A stretch of 64,000 nt of DNA, taken from positions 558,001 through 622,000 of the forward strand of contig NZ_WKJH01000001.1 in NCBI RefSeq assembly GCF_009674825.1, written 5' to 3'. Made by a program: the position numbers and the translations under genes. Numbering within the stretch: the stretch's first letter is position 1; each line of letters opens with the position of its first letter. Of this stretch, positions 26,625 to 35,291 are shown one piece after another. The stretch comes from Maribacter luteus (GTDB lineage Bacteria > Bacteroidota > Bacteroidia > Flavobacteriales > Flavobacteriaceae). The notes below the pieces were generated by a model, which saw nothing but the letters and a program-made list of their open reading frames with translations, was not told the DNA's origin and made no database searches.

Positions 26625-27200
26625 ATGGATTTTTCAACTATGAATATTTGGTGCTGGTTAATTCCGCTATTGGTAGGTTTACTATGTGCTTACTTTGGAT
26701 ATCTCCTGGGTAAAAACAAAAGCACAACAACTATAGATAATTCTGCAGATTTAAAACTTCTACAGGATAAAAACGCAAAATTACAAGCAGATCTTGATGC
26801 CTGTAAAGGAAAACTATCCGCCGGGGCCGCTATGGCAGCTGCAGGAGGTGCGGTGGCTGCCGCTTCAATGGCTCCCGAACCCCCAAAAGAGAAGCTGATT
26901 CCTTTTGATGCCGCTGCCGCGAAAGCTGCGATGGGCAAGACAATAAAACAAGATGACCTTAAAGTTGTCGAAGGTATTGGCCCAAAAATTTCAGGAATGT
27001 TCATTGATTCAGGAATAAAAACTTGGAAGGCACTTTCCGAAACATCGGTAGCCGATTGTAGAAAAGTACTTGCCGGCGGTGGTGACCGTTATAAAGTACA
27101 CGATCCAGCCTCATGGCCAATGCAAGCAAAAATGTGCTATGAAGGTAAATGGAAAGAACTTGCCAAGTGGCAAGATGAACACGATCACGGAAAATTATAA
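26625..27200 (+). CDS. Membrane-anchored helix-hairpin-helix protein
   Basis: A 191-residue protein with one N-terminal membrane helix (about 8-28), a short coiled-coil-like stretch (43-62), an Ala-rich linker (66-82) and a helix-hairpin-helix-type domain at 110-150 (DDLKVVEGIGPKISGMF). The GIGP turn is the feature that contacts DNA backbone in nucleases and ligases, but in a membrane-anchored protein it may serve protein contacts. Similar proteins are often loosely labelled 5' nuclease-like; no nuclease residues are visible. It pairs with the OmpA-like gene and is followed by a strong terminator. Confidence 0.82.
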   Translation: MDFSTMNIWCWLIPLLVGLLCAYFGYLLGKNKSTTTIDNSADLKLLQDKNAKLQADLDACKGKLSAGAAMAAAGGAVAAASMAPEPPKEKLIPFDAAAAKAAMGKTIKQDDLKVVEGIGPKISGMFIDSGIKTWKALSETSVADCRKVLAGGGDRYKVHDPASWPMQAKMCYEGKWKELAKWQDEHDHGKL

Positions 27201-27206
27201 CCCAAA

Positions 27207-27238
27207 AAAAATCCCTGACATAAACGTCAGGGATTTTT
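27207..27238. terminator. Bidirectional terminator
   Basis: A 13-bp perfect stem (27207-27219 with 27226-27238) with loop ATAAAC. It is flanked by A and T runs, so it works for both the helix-hairpin-helix gene and the converging desaturase gene. Confidence 0.9.
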
Positions 27239-27241
27239 ATT

Positions 27242-28237
27242 CTATAATGCTCCGTTGGCCTCAACCCATTTAAAGTGGTATTGGTCTTCAGGAAACGACA
27301 TTCGTTCGGAAATACGTTGCAACCTTTGCGGCAATTTCATTAAATAATCACGTGCTTTTTCAGCTTCATCGGTTAAACTTCTAACAGCATCCAATTCCCA
27401 ATAAGCATTTAATTTCTTAAGAATATCAATATAGTCTTGGGCCGTATAAACCCCCAAACGCTGGGCACAATTGGAGAAATTTTCAAAGGCGGTACCAATA
27501 TTCCCTCCTGACTCCCTTAAAAAATGGGCTGGCATTACTATCTTCTTTTTCATCATATCCGCAAAGGCCAACATCATCCCGGAAGGATCCTCACCAAAAA
27601 TGTGCTTTACGAACTCCCTGTATGCTAAATGATGTCGCATTTCGTCACCAGCGATTATCGTGCACATTTTTCCTAAAAGGGCATTGCCTTTCTTTTTGGC
27701 CATTTGTCCTACCCTTTTGTGTGATATGTTCGTGGCCAATTCCTGAAATGAGGTGTAGACAAAGTTTTTGTACGGATCCCTATCGGTACCGATATCGAAT
27801 CCGTCAGCGATCAAATGCTGTGTAGTAATTTCAACTTCGCGCATATTAACGCGTCCTGACAGATATAAGTACTTGTTCAGCACATCACCATGACGGTTTT
27901 CTTCCGCCGTCCAGGCACGTACCCATTTAGACCAACCGTTTTCTTTTCCTTCATGCTGGTTTATTCCCTCAACATCCATTAACCAAGCCTCATATGTAGG
28001 CAAGGCTTCTTCAGTAATCGTATCGGCTACCATGGTCACCCAGAAGTCATATCCCAATTCTTTTGACTCTTCGCGCAATTGGTCAATGTCATTCAAAAAA
28101 TTATCACTTTTAGGATCCGGAAGAAAATCAGATGGTTGCCAAATGTCTTCGATGGGAATCAGGAATGACTCCATAAACTCCCCAACTTTAGGCTCAATGG
28201 CCTGCATTACTTCCAATCTTATATTTTTCTTTACCAT
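27242..28237 (-). CDS. Acyl-ACP desaturase (soluble diiron type)
   Basis: A 331-residue soluble stearoyl-ACP-desaturase-like enzyme that introduces a cis double bond into acyl-ACP. The two iron-binding helices are visible as EENRHGD and DEMRHHLAY (ExxH repeats), with further acidic ligands in the N-terminal helices. Length is as expected for the bacterial/plant family. It would set membrane unsaturation. The gene is alone on its strand before the metallophosphatase operon. Confidence 0.93.
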   Translation of the reverse strand: MVKKNIRLEVMQAIEPKVGEFMESFLIPIEDIWQPSDFLPDPKSDNFLNDIDQLREESKELGYDFWVTMVADTITEEALPTYEAWLMDVEGINQHEGKENGWSKWVRAWTAEENRHGDVLNKYLYLSGRVNMREVEITTQHLIADGFDIGTDRDPYKNFVYTSFQELATNISHKRVGQMAKKKGNALLGKMCTIIAGDEMRHHLAYREFVKHIFGEDPSGMMLAFADMMKKKIVMPAHFLRESGGNIGTAFENFSNCAQRLGVYTAQDYIDILKKLNAYWELDAVRSLTDEAEKARDYLMKLPQRLQRISERMSFPEDQYHFKWVEANGAL

Positions 28238-28298
28238 GTTTTCTTTTTATATAAGATACAATTATATCAATAAAATTTAGATAAAGTTGTGCTAAAAT

Positions 28299-29033
28299 TT
28301 AATTCCTGCCCTTTTCGTTAGGATATAAAGTGTGTACAGGATCGCTCTGCCATACTTGTTTGGTATGTACATCCATAATCGATATCGGTCCGAAAAAAGC
28401 AGCACCGGTATCAATATTCCAAACGTTGGCGGCTTTTTGTGGAGTCGTCTTTCCTATTCGTGTAACAGGGGTGTGACCAATGAATATCTCATCGTAATGT
28501 ACCAACCTTTTAGGATAATACTGATGGTCTTTCGGTAAGGAAGGGTTGAGAGAAAGTGCCAATTCCCATAGGGTTCTGTCCCAATAGAAAGTCTTAGTGA
28601 AATACTCGTATTCTACACCTTTGATATTGGTGAAACCGGCATGTAAATAAATTCGGTTATCCGGATCCAGTTGATAATTGACTAAGGAATTGAAAAAACC
28701 TATATGATTTTCTATGGTAGATTTATTGGCCTTGTTGTAAGATTGAACACTCGATGCGCCACCATGTTGCAACCAAGTTGGGTTATCCTCAGCGGTTTGA
28801 AGCCAATTGGAGCAAAGTTCATCGTGGTTTCCCCTTAAGAAAACACACTCGTGGGTCTTTTCAAAATCCATCAAGAAATCCACGGTTTCCACAGCGGTAC
28901 TCCAACCATCAACGTAATCCCCTAAAAAAATCAATCTATCTGTCGAGGAAACTTCGGCCCTCAACAATACTTGTTCAAGAGCCTTTAAACCAGAGTGAAT
29001 ATCACCTATTACCAATGTCCTTTTTGTCATCAT
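28299..29033 (-). CDS. PP2A-type metallophosphatase
   Basis: A 244-residue calcineurin-like phosphoesterase. The metal-binding blocks are GDIH near residue 10, GDYVDG near 40, RGNHDE near 70, and IGHTP and HAGF later, matching single-domain serine/threonine phosphatases or diadenosine tetraphosphatases. The ATG at 29033 overlaps the upstream gene's TGA by four bases (ATGA), so it is translationally coupled to the zinc-ribbon protein. Confidence 0.92.
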   Translation of the reverse strand: MMTKRTLVIGDIHSGLKALEQVLLRAEVSSTDRLIFLGDYVDGWSTAVETVDFLMDFEKTHECVFLRGNHDELCSNWLQTAEDNPTWLQHGGASSVQSYNKANKSTIENHIGFFNSLVNYQLDPDNRIYLHAGFTNIKGVEYEYFTKTFYWDRTLWELALSLNPSLPKDHQYYPKRLVHYDEIFIGHTPVTRIGKTTPQKAANVWNIDTGAAFFGPISIMDVHTKQVWQSDPVHTLYPNEKGRN

Positions 29034-30112
29034 TGTGCAAAAATCGCAATAAGGACGATTACTACAAGAATAAAAAGCACTAAAAAGAATATTTTCCAGA
29101 AAGAATATGGTCTAGAACCACTTAAAGCTCCTGTTTGCCCATTAATATAAAAAAGGTACTCCTTACCGCTATATCTATATGAACTGATATATACAGGTAG
29201 CAAAATGTGTTTAAATGTCTCGTCGGACAATTTTATATCTGCATGCCCTATGCGTTGGGTATCGCCACCAATATCCCTCCGAATCCAGTTATAGGCAATA
29301 TCCTTGGCTTCCTGAAATGATCGGTGATGACCTTCTTTCAAGGAAATGGTATATTTTTCGGTAACAAACCCAGCCAAATACTTTGAATTGAAAACTGCCA
29401 GTTCCTTTAGGTTCCAATGGGCTATTTTAGCTGGTATTTCCCTTCGTTTTTTTTCCGAGGCGTTTATCAAAATATCATCTACAAAACCACTTACGGTACC
29501 TGATGCGCTTGACCATCTTGTTTTACGAACCTGTCGGGTCTGCGTGCCATTTTTGGTACGCACCTTTCGTGTTTCATAATAATAATCACCTCGTTGACCT
29601 TGATATTCCGCGTACAAATTAGAATCAAAAGTCCAATACGGAACATAAAGACCTCGCAAACCCTCTGGGTCAAGCGCAGCTCGCTTCAAATTATTTGGCG
29701 CGAACCAAATGCTACTTACCCATTTTTTAAAAATGGAACGGGCCTTTTTACCGTCCAATTGAAAAGGCACCAGTGCCCCGGGAAGGATCCAACCCTCCTT
29801 TTCAATATCCTCACGAATAAGGGGTTCTCCACAATATACACAATTGAGGGATTTATAATTTTCCTCCACATGTTGGTTCGCACCACAGTTTTTACAATGA
29901 AGTAGATCTATAGATTCCGTATAGGCATTTTCCCCAACAACTTTAAGGTAATGCTCAAGTTCCAGTTCTTCAAAGCTGCTTTTCGTTTGTTCAATAAATT
30001 CTTCATAACCACAATATTCACAAGTAAGCTGATTTGAACCAGGTTTGAATTTAAGTTCCGCACCACAATTGGCACAGGACTTATTGGCTTCGGAATTCAG
30101 GATTTCTTCCAT
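29030..30112 (-). CDS. Zinc-ribbon membrane protein (YdjG-like)
   Basis: A 360-residue protein with two N-terminal zinc ribbons (CANCG with CEYCG, then CKNCG with CVYCG), a beta-rich middle domain (about 90-330) and a single C-terminal membrane helix (FFLVLFILVVIVLIAIF). Similar proteins are often mislabelled as primosomal protein N' because of the zinc ribbon; no helicase motif exists here. The layout resembles B. subtilis YdjG, a membrane-stress partner of PspA. An alternative ATG lies five codons upstream. It sits between the SPFH protein gene and the phosphatase gene. Confidence 0.85.
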   Translation of the reverse strand: MEEILNSEANKSCANCGAELKFKPGSNQLTCEYCGYEEFIEQTKSSFEELELEHYLKVVGENAYTESIDLLHCKNCGANQHVEENYKSLNCVYCGEPLIREDIEKEGWILPGALVPFQLDGKKARSIFKKWVSSIWFAPNNLKRAALDPEGLRGLYVPYWTFDSNLYAEYQGQRGDYYYETRKVRTKNGTQTRQVRKTRWSSASGTVSGFVDDILINASEKKRREIPAKIAHWNLKELAVFNSKYLAGFVTEKYTISLKEGHHRSFQEAKDIAYNWIRRDIGGDTQRIGHADIKLSDETFKHILLPVYISSYRYSGKEYLFYINGQTGALSGSRPYSFWKIFFLVLFILVVIVLIAIFAQ

Positions 30113-30171
30113 ATATAAATGTTGCATTTACCACTACCCTGTGGAAATTCAAGAAATAGTTATATGGTTAT

Positions 30172-31311
30172 TTAAACTGTTGGTAATGGTGGTGGGGTAC
30201 TACCTCCTAAAAACACCTTTAGTTCCTCAACATCTTTCAATGCCGACCAATTGGCCATACCCGGTTTCCAAACCAAGGAATCCCTATTAATGGTTCTACT
30301 GGCAAAAAGCTCTTTCAACTTATCAAAGGTAACGGGGCCGGCTTGTTGACCATTTACAGCGTAATGGTAAAGCACTTGTGCCGGCATTGGCGGAGGGGTT
30401 ACAGCAGCTTGTTGGGGTTGCCCACCAAAAGGTTGTTGGGTTGCCCCATGCCCCATCATGTTCCCCATTTGCTGTGCCAACACAAAGCCCATTCCCATAC
30501 CCATGCCTGCTCCAGCAGTGCCACCTTCATTCTTGGCAGCTGCCTCCATGGCCTTGGCTGCTTTGAATTGTGATAATTTGGTCATATCGAGTTTATCGAG
30601 TCGGCTATATTCGAATATTTCTTTTTTGAGCTCTTCTGGCATTGAAACATTCTCGATATAGAATTTTTCAAGTTCTATGCCCACCCGTCCAAATTCAGGT
30701 TGCATCACGTCTTGGCAGGTTTCCGAAAGTTCGCTGGTATTGGCTGCATATAATTCTATGGGCAGATTGGCTTCCCCAACCGTATCGGTGAAACGGGTCA
30801 CGATTAAACTTTTTAAGTGTTCATTGACTTCGTAGTTGGTAAAATTACCATCGGTGCCAACAACATCCACAACAAATTTCCCAGGATCGTTGATTCGAAA
30901 ACTATAGGTTCCGAAGGCTCTGATCTCGACCAACCCAAATCTTTCATCGCTCAACATAAAAGGATTTTTTGTCCCCCATTTCTCATCGGTGAACAAACGG
31001 GTGTTCACAAAATAGACCTCAGCTTTAAAGGGGCTGTCAAAACCATATTTCCACCCTTTTAAAGTTGTTAATATGGGTAGGTTCTTTGTACTTAAGGTAT
31101 ATGTTCCCGGTTTAAATACATCAGCTAATTGTCCTTCGTTTACGAAAACCGCTGTTTGACCTTCCCGAACAATGAGTTTTGCATTGTTCTTGATTTCGTT
31201 CTGATATCTTTCGAACCGATGAACGATGGTGTCGTTAGAAGTATCCAACCATTCAATAATGTCTATAAACTCGTGACTCAGTTTATTCTTTATTTCATCA
31301 AATATATTCAT
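30172..31311 (-). CDS. SPFH-domain protein (YdjI / virion-core-like) with C-terminal GYF_2 domain
   Basis: A 379-residue protein. Residues 1 to about 245 form an SPFH domain of the YdjI/virion-core-like class (VREGQTAVFVNEGQLADVF, FGTYSFRINDPGKFV). A Met-, Gly-, Gln- and Pro-rich linker follows, and the last 55 residues are a GYF_2 domain (YHYAVNGQQAGPV ... LVWKPGMANWSAL), a peptide-binding or membrane-associated module. SPFH proteins organise membrane microdomains. It leads an operon with the zinc-ribbon and phosphatase genes and has a consensus promoter. Confidence 0.88.
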   Translation of the reverse strand: MNIFDEIKNKLSHEFIDIIEWLDTSNDTIVHRFERYQNEIKNNAKLIVREGQTAVFVNEGQLADVFKPGTYTLSTKNLPILTTLKGWKYGFDSPFKAEVYFVNTRLFTDEKWGTKNPFMLSDERFGLVEIRAFGTYSFRINDPGKFVVDVVGTDGNFTNYEVNEHLKSLIVTRFTDTVGEANLPIELYAANTSELSETCQDVMQPEFGRVGIELEKFYIENVSMPEELKKEIFEYSRLDKLDMTKLSQFKAAKAMEAAAKNEGGTAGAGMGMGMGFVLAQQMGNMMGHGATQQPFGGQPQQAAVTPPPMPAQVLYHYAVNGQQAGPVTFDKLKELFASRTINRDSLVWKPGMANWSALKDVEELKVFLGGSTPPPLPTV

Positions 31312-31334
31312 GGTATCAATATTTTTATTTTGTT

Positions 31335-31365
31335 AAAAGATAAGGATTTATTTAATTGTTCCAAA
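31335..31365 (-). promoter_or_regulatory. Bacteroidota promoter of the SPFH operon
   Basis: On the minus strand TTTG (31362-31365) and TATCTTTT (31335-31342) are separated by exactly 19 bases. The start codon is 23 bases downstream. Confidence 0.65.
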
Positions 31366-31600
31366 GGGCAAAACCCCATAATTAATTGGTCTACCAACAG
31401 TTTCAATTATTAGCTTTCCAGAATCAAAAATTTAATAAATTTGTTAACTTTATTTTGTTGATAATTTATTATATATCTGATTTTTAGTCTTTTAACTACT
31501 TTTTCTTGTACACTTTATGACTTTTGTCATGATGTGATTCTTTTCTTTTTGCATACTTTTACATTAAAATTCTAAGCACCTTAAACCATATCATTCACAA

Positions 31601-34144
31601 ATGCAGTTAAAAACAGTTCAGTCCCAAAGGAAAATCTATTCCCAAGAAGAAGCCTACCAATCCAGCCTTGCTTATTTTAAAGGCGATGACCTAGCAGCCC
31701 AAGTATGGGTTAACAAATATGCCCTCAAAGATTCCGATGGCAATATCTATGAACTCAACCCTGACGATATGCATCGCAGAATCGCGAAGGAAATTAGCAG
31801 AGTTGAGCAAAAATATCCTAATCCCCTTTCTGAAAAAGAGGTTTATGATCTAATAAAGAACTTCAAATATATCGTACCCCAAGGCAGCCCAATGGCGGGT
31901 ATAGGAAATCCGTACCAGGTTGCGTCCCTATCCAATTGTTTTGTGATAGGAAATGAAGGCAATTCCGATTCTTATGGCGGCATAATGAAAATTGACCAAG
32001 AACAGGTGCAATTGATGAAACGTCGTGGAGGGGTAGGCCATGATCTTTCCCATATTAGACCTAAAGGCTCGGCTGTCAAAAATTCCGCATTGACTTCTAC
32101 CGGACTGGTGCCATTTATGGAGCGTTACTCAAATTCCACAAGGGAAGTGGCCCAAGATGGACGAAGAGGTGCCCTAATGCTTTCGGTCTCAATAAACCAT
32201 CCTGATGCAGAAGATTTTATCGATGCCAAAATGGAACAAGGTAAGGTAACCGGGGCAAATGTTTCTGTGCGAATCGATGACGATTTCATGAAGGCGGTAG
32301 CCAACAACACCAACTACACCCAGAAATTCCCTATTCACAGCGATGACCCAAAATTCACTAAAGAAATAGAAGCGAATAAATTATGGGGCAAAATCGTTCA
32401 TAATGCATGGCAATCTGCGGAACCTGGAATTTTGTTTTGGGATACCATCATTAATGAATCGGTACCGGACTGTTATGCGGATCTAGGTTATAAAACTGTA
32501 TCAACGAATCCTTGTGGGGAAATTCCTTTATGCCCTTACGATTCCTGTAGATTATTGGCCGTGAATCTTTTCTCATACGTAGATCAGCCCTTTACGAAAA
32601 AAGCAAAGTTCAACTTTCCTTTATTTAAAAAGCATATTGGGGCTGCACAACGTATCATGGACGATATCATTGACCTTGAACTGGAAAAGGTTGATCGCAT
32701 TTTGGAGAAAATCGCTGCGGATCCTGAACTTGACGAAACCAAAGCTGTAGAAATACGTTTATGGGAGAAAATCAAGGAAAAAGCGATCAGTGGCCGCCGA
32801 ACCGGTATTGGTATTACAGCTGAAGGGGATATGTTGGCCGCTTTAGGTTTAAGGTACGGCAGCGATGAAGCCAATACTTTTTCTGTCGAAATCCATAAAA
32901 CCATCGCGGTTGAGGCCTACAGGGCCTCCGTACATGCTGCTAAGGAAAGAGGAGCTTTCGAAATCTTTGATGCCGAAAGGGAAAAAGACAATCCTTTTAT
33001 ACTTCGTCTCAAGGATGCCGATGAAAAATTATATTATGAAATGTTGGAATACGGGCGTCGTAATATTGCCTTATTGACCATAGCGCCAACTGGGACCACA
33101 AGTTTAATGACCCAAACCAGTTCAGGTATAGAGCCGGTATTCATGCCAGTTTACAAACGTAGAAGAAAAGTAAACCCGAACGACAAGAACTCTAAAGTCA
33201 CTTTCGTAGATGAAGTGGGTGATTCATGGGAAGAGTATGTGGTTTTCCACCACAGGTTCAAAGAATGGATGGAAGCTAATGATATTAGCACCGAAAAAAG
33301 ATATAGCCAGGAAGAACTAGACAAAATCGTTCAAAAATCACCCTACTACAAAGCAACCTCAAACGATGTTGATTGGTTGAGCAAAGTACGTTTGCAAGGA
33401 GCGGTTCAAAAATGGGTAGACCACTCCATTAGCGTAACCATCAATTTACCCAACGATGTACCAGAAGAGTTGGTCGGCAAATTATATTTAGAAGCTTGGA
33501 AATCAGGATGTAAAGGGGTTACCGTTTACCGTGATGGTTCTAGATCAGGCGTATTGATCGCCAACGAACCGGAAGCGGACAAGACCTTGACACCCTTCCC
33601 TACAAAGCGACCAGAAGTATTGGAAGCCGATGTTGTCCGCTTTCAGAACAACAAGGAAAAGTGGATTGCTTTTATCGGATTGATAGATGACAAACCTTAT
33701 GAAATCTTTACTGGTTTGGCCGATGATGAAGATGGTATATTGATACCTCGTTGGGTAGAAGACGGATTGATCATTAAAAACAGGAATGAGGACGGCACTT
33801 CCCGTTACGATTTTCAATACAAGAACAAGAGAGGATATAAAACGACAATTGAAGGACTTTCCCATAAATTCAACCCTGAATTCTGGAATTATGCCAAATT
33901 GATATCCAGTACCTTGCGTCATGGCATGCCTATCGAAAAAATAGTCGACTTGATCAATAGTCTTCAATTGGATGGCGAATCGATAAATACCTGGAAAAAT
34001 GGTGTTACCCGTGCCCTAAAACGTTTTGTTGAAGATGGCACCGTAGCCACCGGTCAAAAATGTGATAATTGTAAATCAACAAATTTAATTTACCAAGAAG
34101 GATGCCTAACCTGTAAGGACTGTGGTTCTTCTAAATGTGGTTGA
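31601..34144 (+). CDS. nrdJ: Adenosylcobalamin-dependent (class II) ribonucleotide reductase
   Basis: An 847-residue enzyme that makes deoxyribonucleotides using a B12-generated radical, with or without oxygen. The active-site triad is visible in NPCGEIPL (Asn303, Cys305, Glu307), the first redox Cys is in SLSNCFVIG, and the APTGTTSLM stretch is typical of the C-terminal half of the barrel. The tail holds CDNCKSTN and CKDCGSSKCG, a zinc-ribbon-like end with redox Cys. No NrdB-like small subunit is nearby, as expected. I found no cobalamin riboswitch motif upstream. Confidence 0.95.
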   Translation: MQLKTVQSQRKIYSQEEAYQSSLAYFKGDDLAAQVWVNKYALKDSDGNIYELNPDDMHRRIAKEISRVEQKYPNPLSEKEVYDLIKNFKYIVPQGSPMAGIGNPYQVASLSNCFVIGNEGNSDSYGGIMKIDQEQVQLMKRRGGVGHDLSHIRPKGSAVKNSALTSTGLVPFMERYSNSTREVAQDGRRGALMLSVSINHPDAEDFIDAKMEQGKVTGANVSVRIDDDFMKAVANNTNYTQKFPIHSDDPKFTKEIEANKLWGKIVHNAWQSAEPGILFWDTIINESVPDCYADLGYKTVSTNPCGEIPLCPYDSCRLLAVNLFSYVDQPFTKKAKFNFPLFKKHIGAAQRIMDDIIDLELEKVDRILEKIAADPELDETKAVEIRLWEKIKEKAISGRRTGIGITAEGDMLAALGLRYGSDEANTFSVEIHKTIAVEAYRASVHAAKERGAFEIFDAEREKDNPFILRLKDADEKLYYEMLEYGRRNIALLTIAPTGTTSLMTQTSSGIEPVFMPVYKRRRKVNPNDKNSKVTFVDEVGDSWEEYVVFHHRFKEWMEANDISTEKRYSQEELDKIVQKSPYYKATSNDVDWLSKVRLQGAVQKWVDHSISVTINLPNDVPEELVGKLYLEAWKSGCKGVTVYRDGSRSGVLIANEPEADKTLTPFPTKRPEVLEADVVRFQNNKEKWIAFIGLIDDKPYEIFTGLADDEDGILIPRWVEDGLIIKNRNEDGTSRYDFQYKNKRGYKTTIEGLSHKFNPEFWNYAKLISSTLRHGMPIEKIVDLINSLQLDGESINTWKNGVTRALKRFVEDGTVATGQKCDNCKSTNLIYQEGCLTCKDCGSSKCG

Positions 34145-34187
34145 TTATTTGAACTTTTAAAGAAAGACATTAATTGATTTTCAGTAC

Positions 34188-34225
34188 AAAACCGCAATAA
34201 CCGTTTATGGTCATTGCGGTTTTTT
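34188..34225 (+). terminator. Intrinsic terminator after nrdJ
   Basis: AAAACCGCAAT (34188-34198) pairs with ATTGCGGTTTT (34213-34223); a T run follows. Confidence 0.85.
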
Positions 34226-34340
34226 AATATTTAACATATGTTATTCCCCAACCTTAAAACCACCTTCACCATAAATTCATATAAAATTCTGGAATAATTC
34301 CCTTTTTGTAAGTAACTTGTACTTATTAGTACGTTTTTAA

Positions 34341-35291
34341 ATGAAGAAAGTTTATTGTATCGGGGAATTGCTCATTGATTTTATAGCTGAAAATCAAGGA
34401 AACGACCTTTCCAAAGCCGATGTGTTCACAAAAAAAGCAGGTGGTGCACCTGCCAACGTAGCCTGTGCCATTGCCAAGCTTGGCGGATTGAGCAAATTTA
34501 TCGGATGTGTAGGTCCTGGACAGTTCGGTTCATTTTTACTAGGTGTCTTAGAAGACAACCATGTAGATATCAGTTTGGCACAGCGGTCAAAAACATTTAC
34601 CACGATCGCCTTTGTCTCAATTGCCGAAGACGGGGAGCGCGATTTTGTCTTCAGCCGTGGAGCGGATAAAAAATTGAAGTACGACTCCAGTATTAAAAAT
34701 TCATTCCAAGATAACATTATACATTTTGGATCGGCCACCGCACTTTTGGGGGGTGATTTGGAAGCTGCATATGGTCGGTACTTTTTCGATGCCCTTACCC
34801 AAAATTCCTTCATAAGCTTTGACCCTAATTTTAGGGCTGACCTGTGGAAAGAGGAAGAAGCCATATTTGTGAAAAAATGCATGCCATTTATACAAAAAGC
34901 CCATTTATGCAAATTCAGTCTGGAAGAGGCCCAACTGATAGCCGGTAAGACCAATTTAGAGGAATGCTGTGATGTTTTACACGAAATAGGCACCAAAACA
35001 ATCGTTATTACCTTGGGAGGGGATGGCACCTTACTCAGCACGGAAAACACAAAACACAAGATACCAAGTATTCCTGTAACTCCTGTCGATACAACCGGTG
35101 CGGGCGATGCCTTTATCGGGTGCCTTCTTTATCAAATATCACTTTTGCATGATCCTATGCAAATTCTTGAAGATATTGATTTATTGAAAGGGATGGTAAA
35201 AGAAGCAAACAAGGCCGGTGCATTGACCACTACTAATTTTGGAGCAATCCCCTCTTTACCCAATCTAGAACAACTCCAAGCCATTAAATGA
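34341..35291 (+). CDS. PfkB-family fructokinase
   Basis: A 316-residue sugar kinase. The GGAPANVACAIAKLGG motif near the N-terminus and DTTGAGDAFIG near the C-terminus, with catalytic Asp256, are the two PfkB signatures. The ATG of the amylosucrase-like gene overlaps its stop (ATGA), so the substrate is most simply fructose released from sucrose, giving fructose 6-phosphate. Other PfkB substrates cannot be excluded by sequence alone. Confidence 0.9.
   Translation: MKKVYCIGELLIDFIAENQGNDLSKADVFTKKAGGAPANVACAIAKLGGLSKFIGCVGPGQFGSFLLGVLEDNHVDISLAQRSKTFTTIAFVSIAEDGERDFVFSRGADKKLKYDSSIKNSFQDNIIHFGSATALLGGDLEAAYGRYFFDALTQNSFISFDPNFRADLWKEEEAIFVKKCMPFIQKAHLCKFSLEEAQLIAGKTNLEECCDVLHEIGTKTIVITLGGDGTLLSTENTKHKIPSIPVTPVDTTGAGDAFIGCLLYQISLLHDPMQILEDIDLLKGMVKEANKAGALTTTNFGAIPSLPNLEQLQAIK

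Noticed and set aside
29030-30112. Primosomal protein N' / helicase identity
   Set aside because: Only zinc ribbons are shared; Walker motifs are absent and the protein ends in a membrane helix.
30343-30661. Several plus-strand open frames opposite the SPFH gene
   Set aside because: They mirror the Met/Gly/Gln/Pro-rich linker of the real gene and show no family pattern or start context.
34323-34336. Short palindrome GTACT-TATT-AGTAC upstream of the fructokinase
   Set aside because: Only five-base arms; expected by chance in AT-rich DNA and without a partner site.
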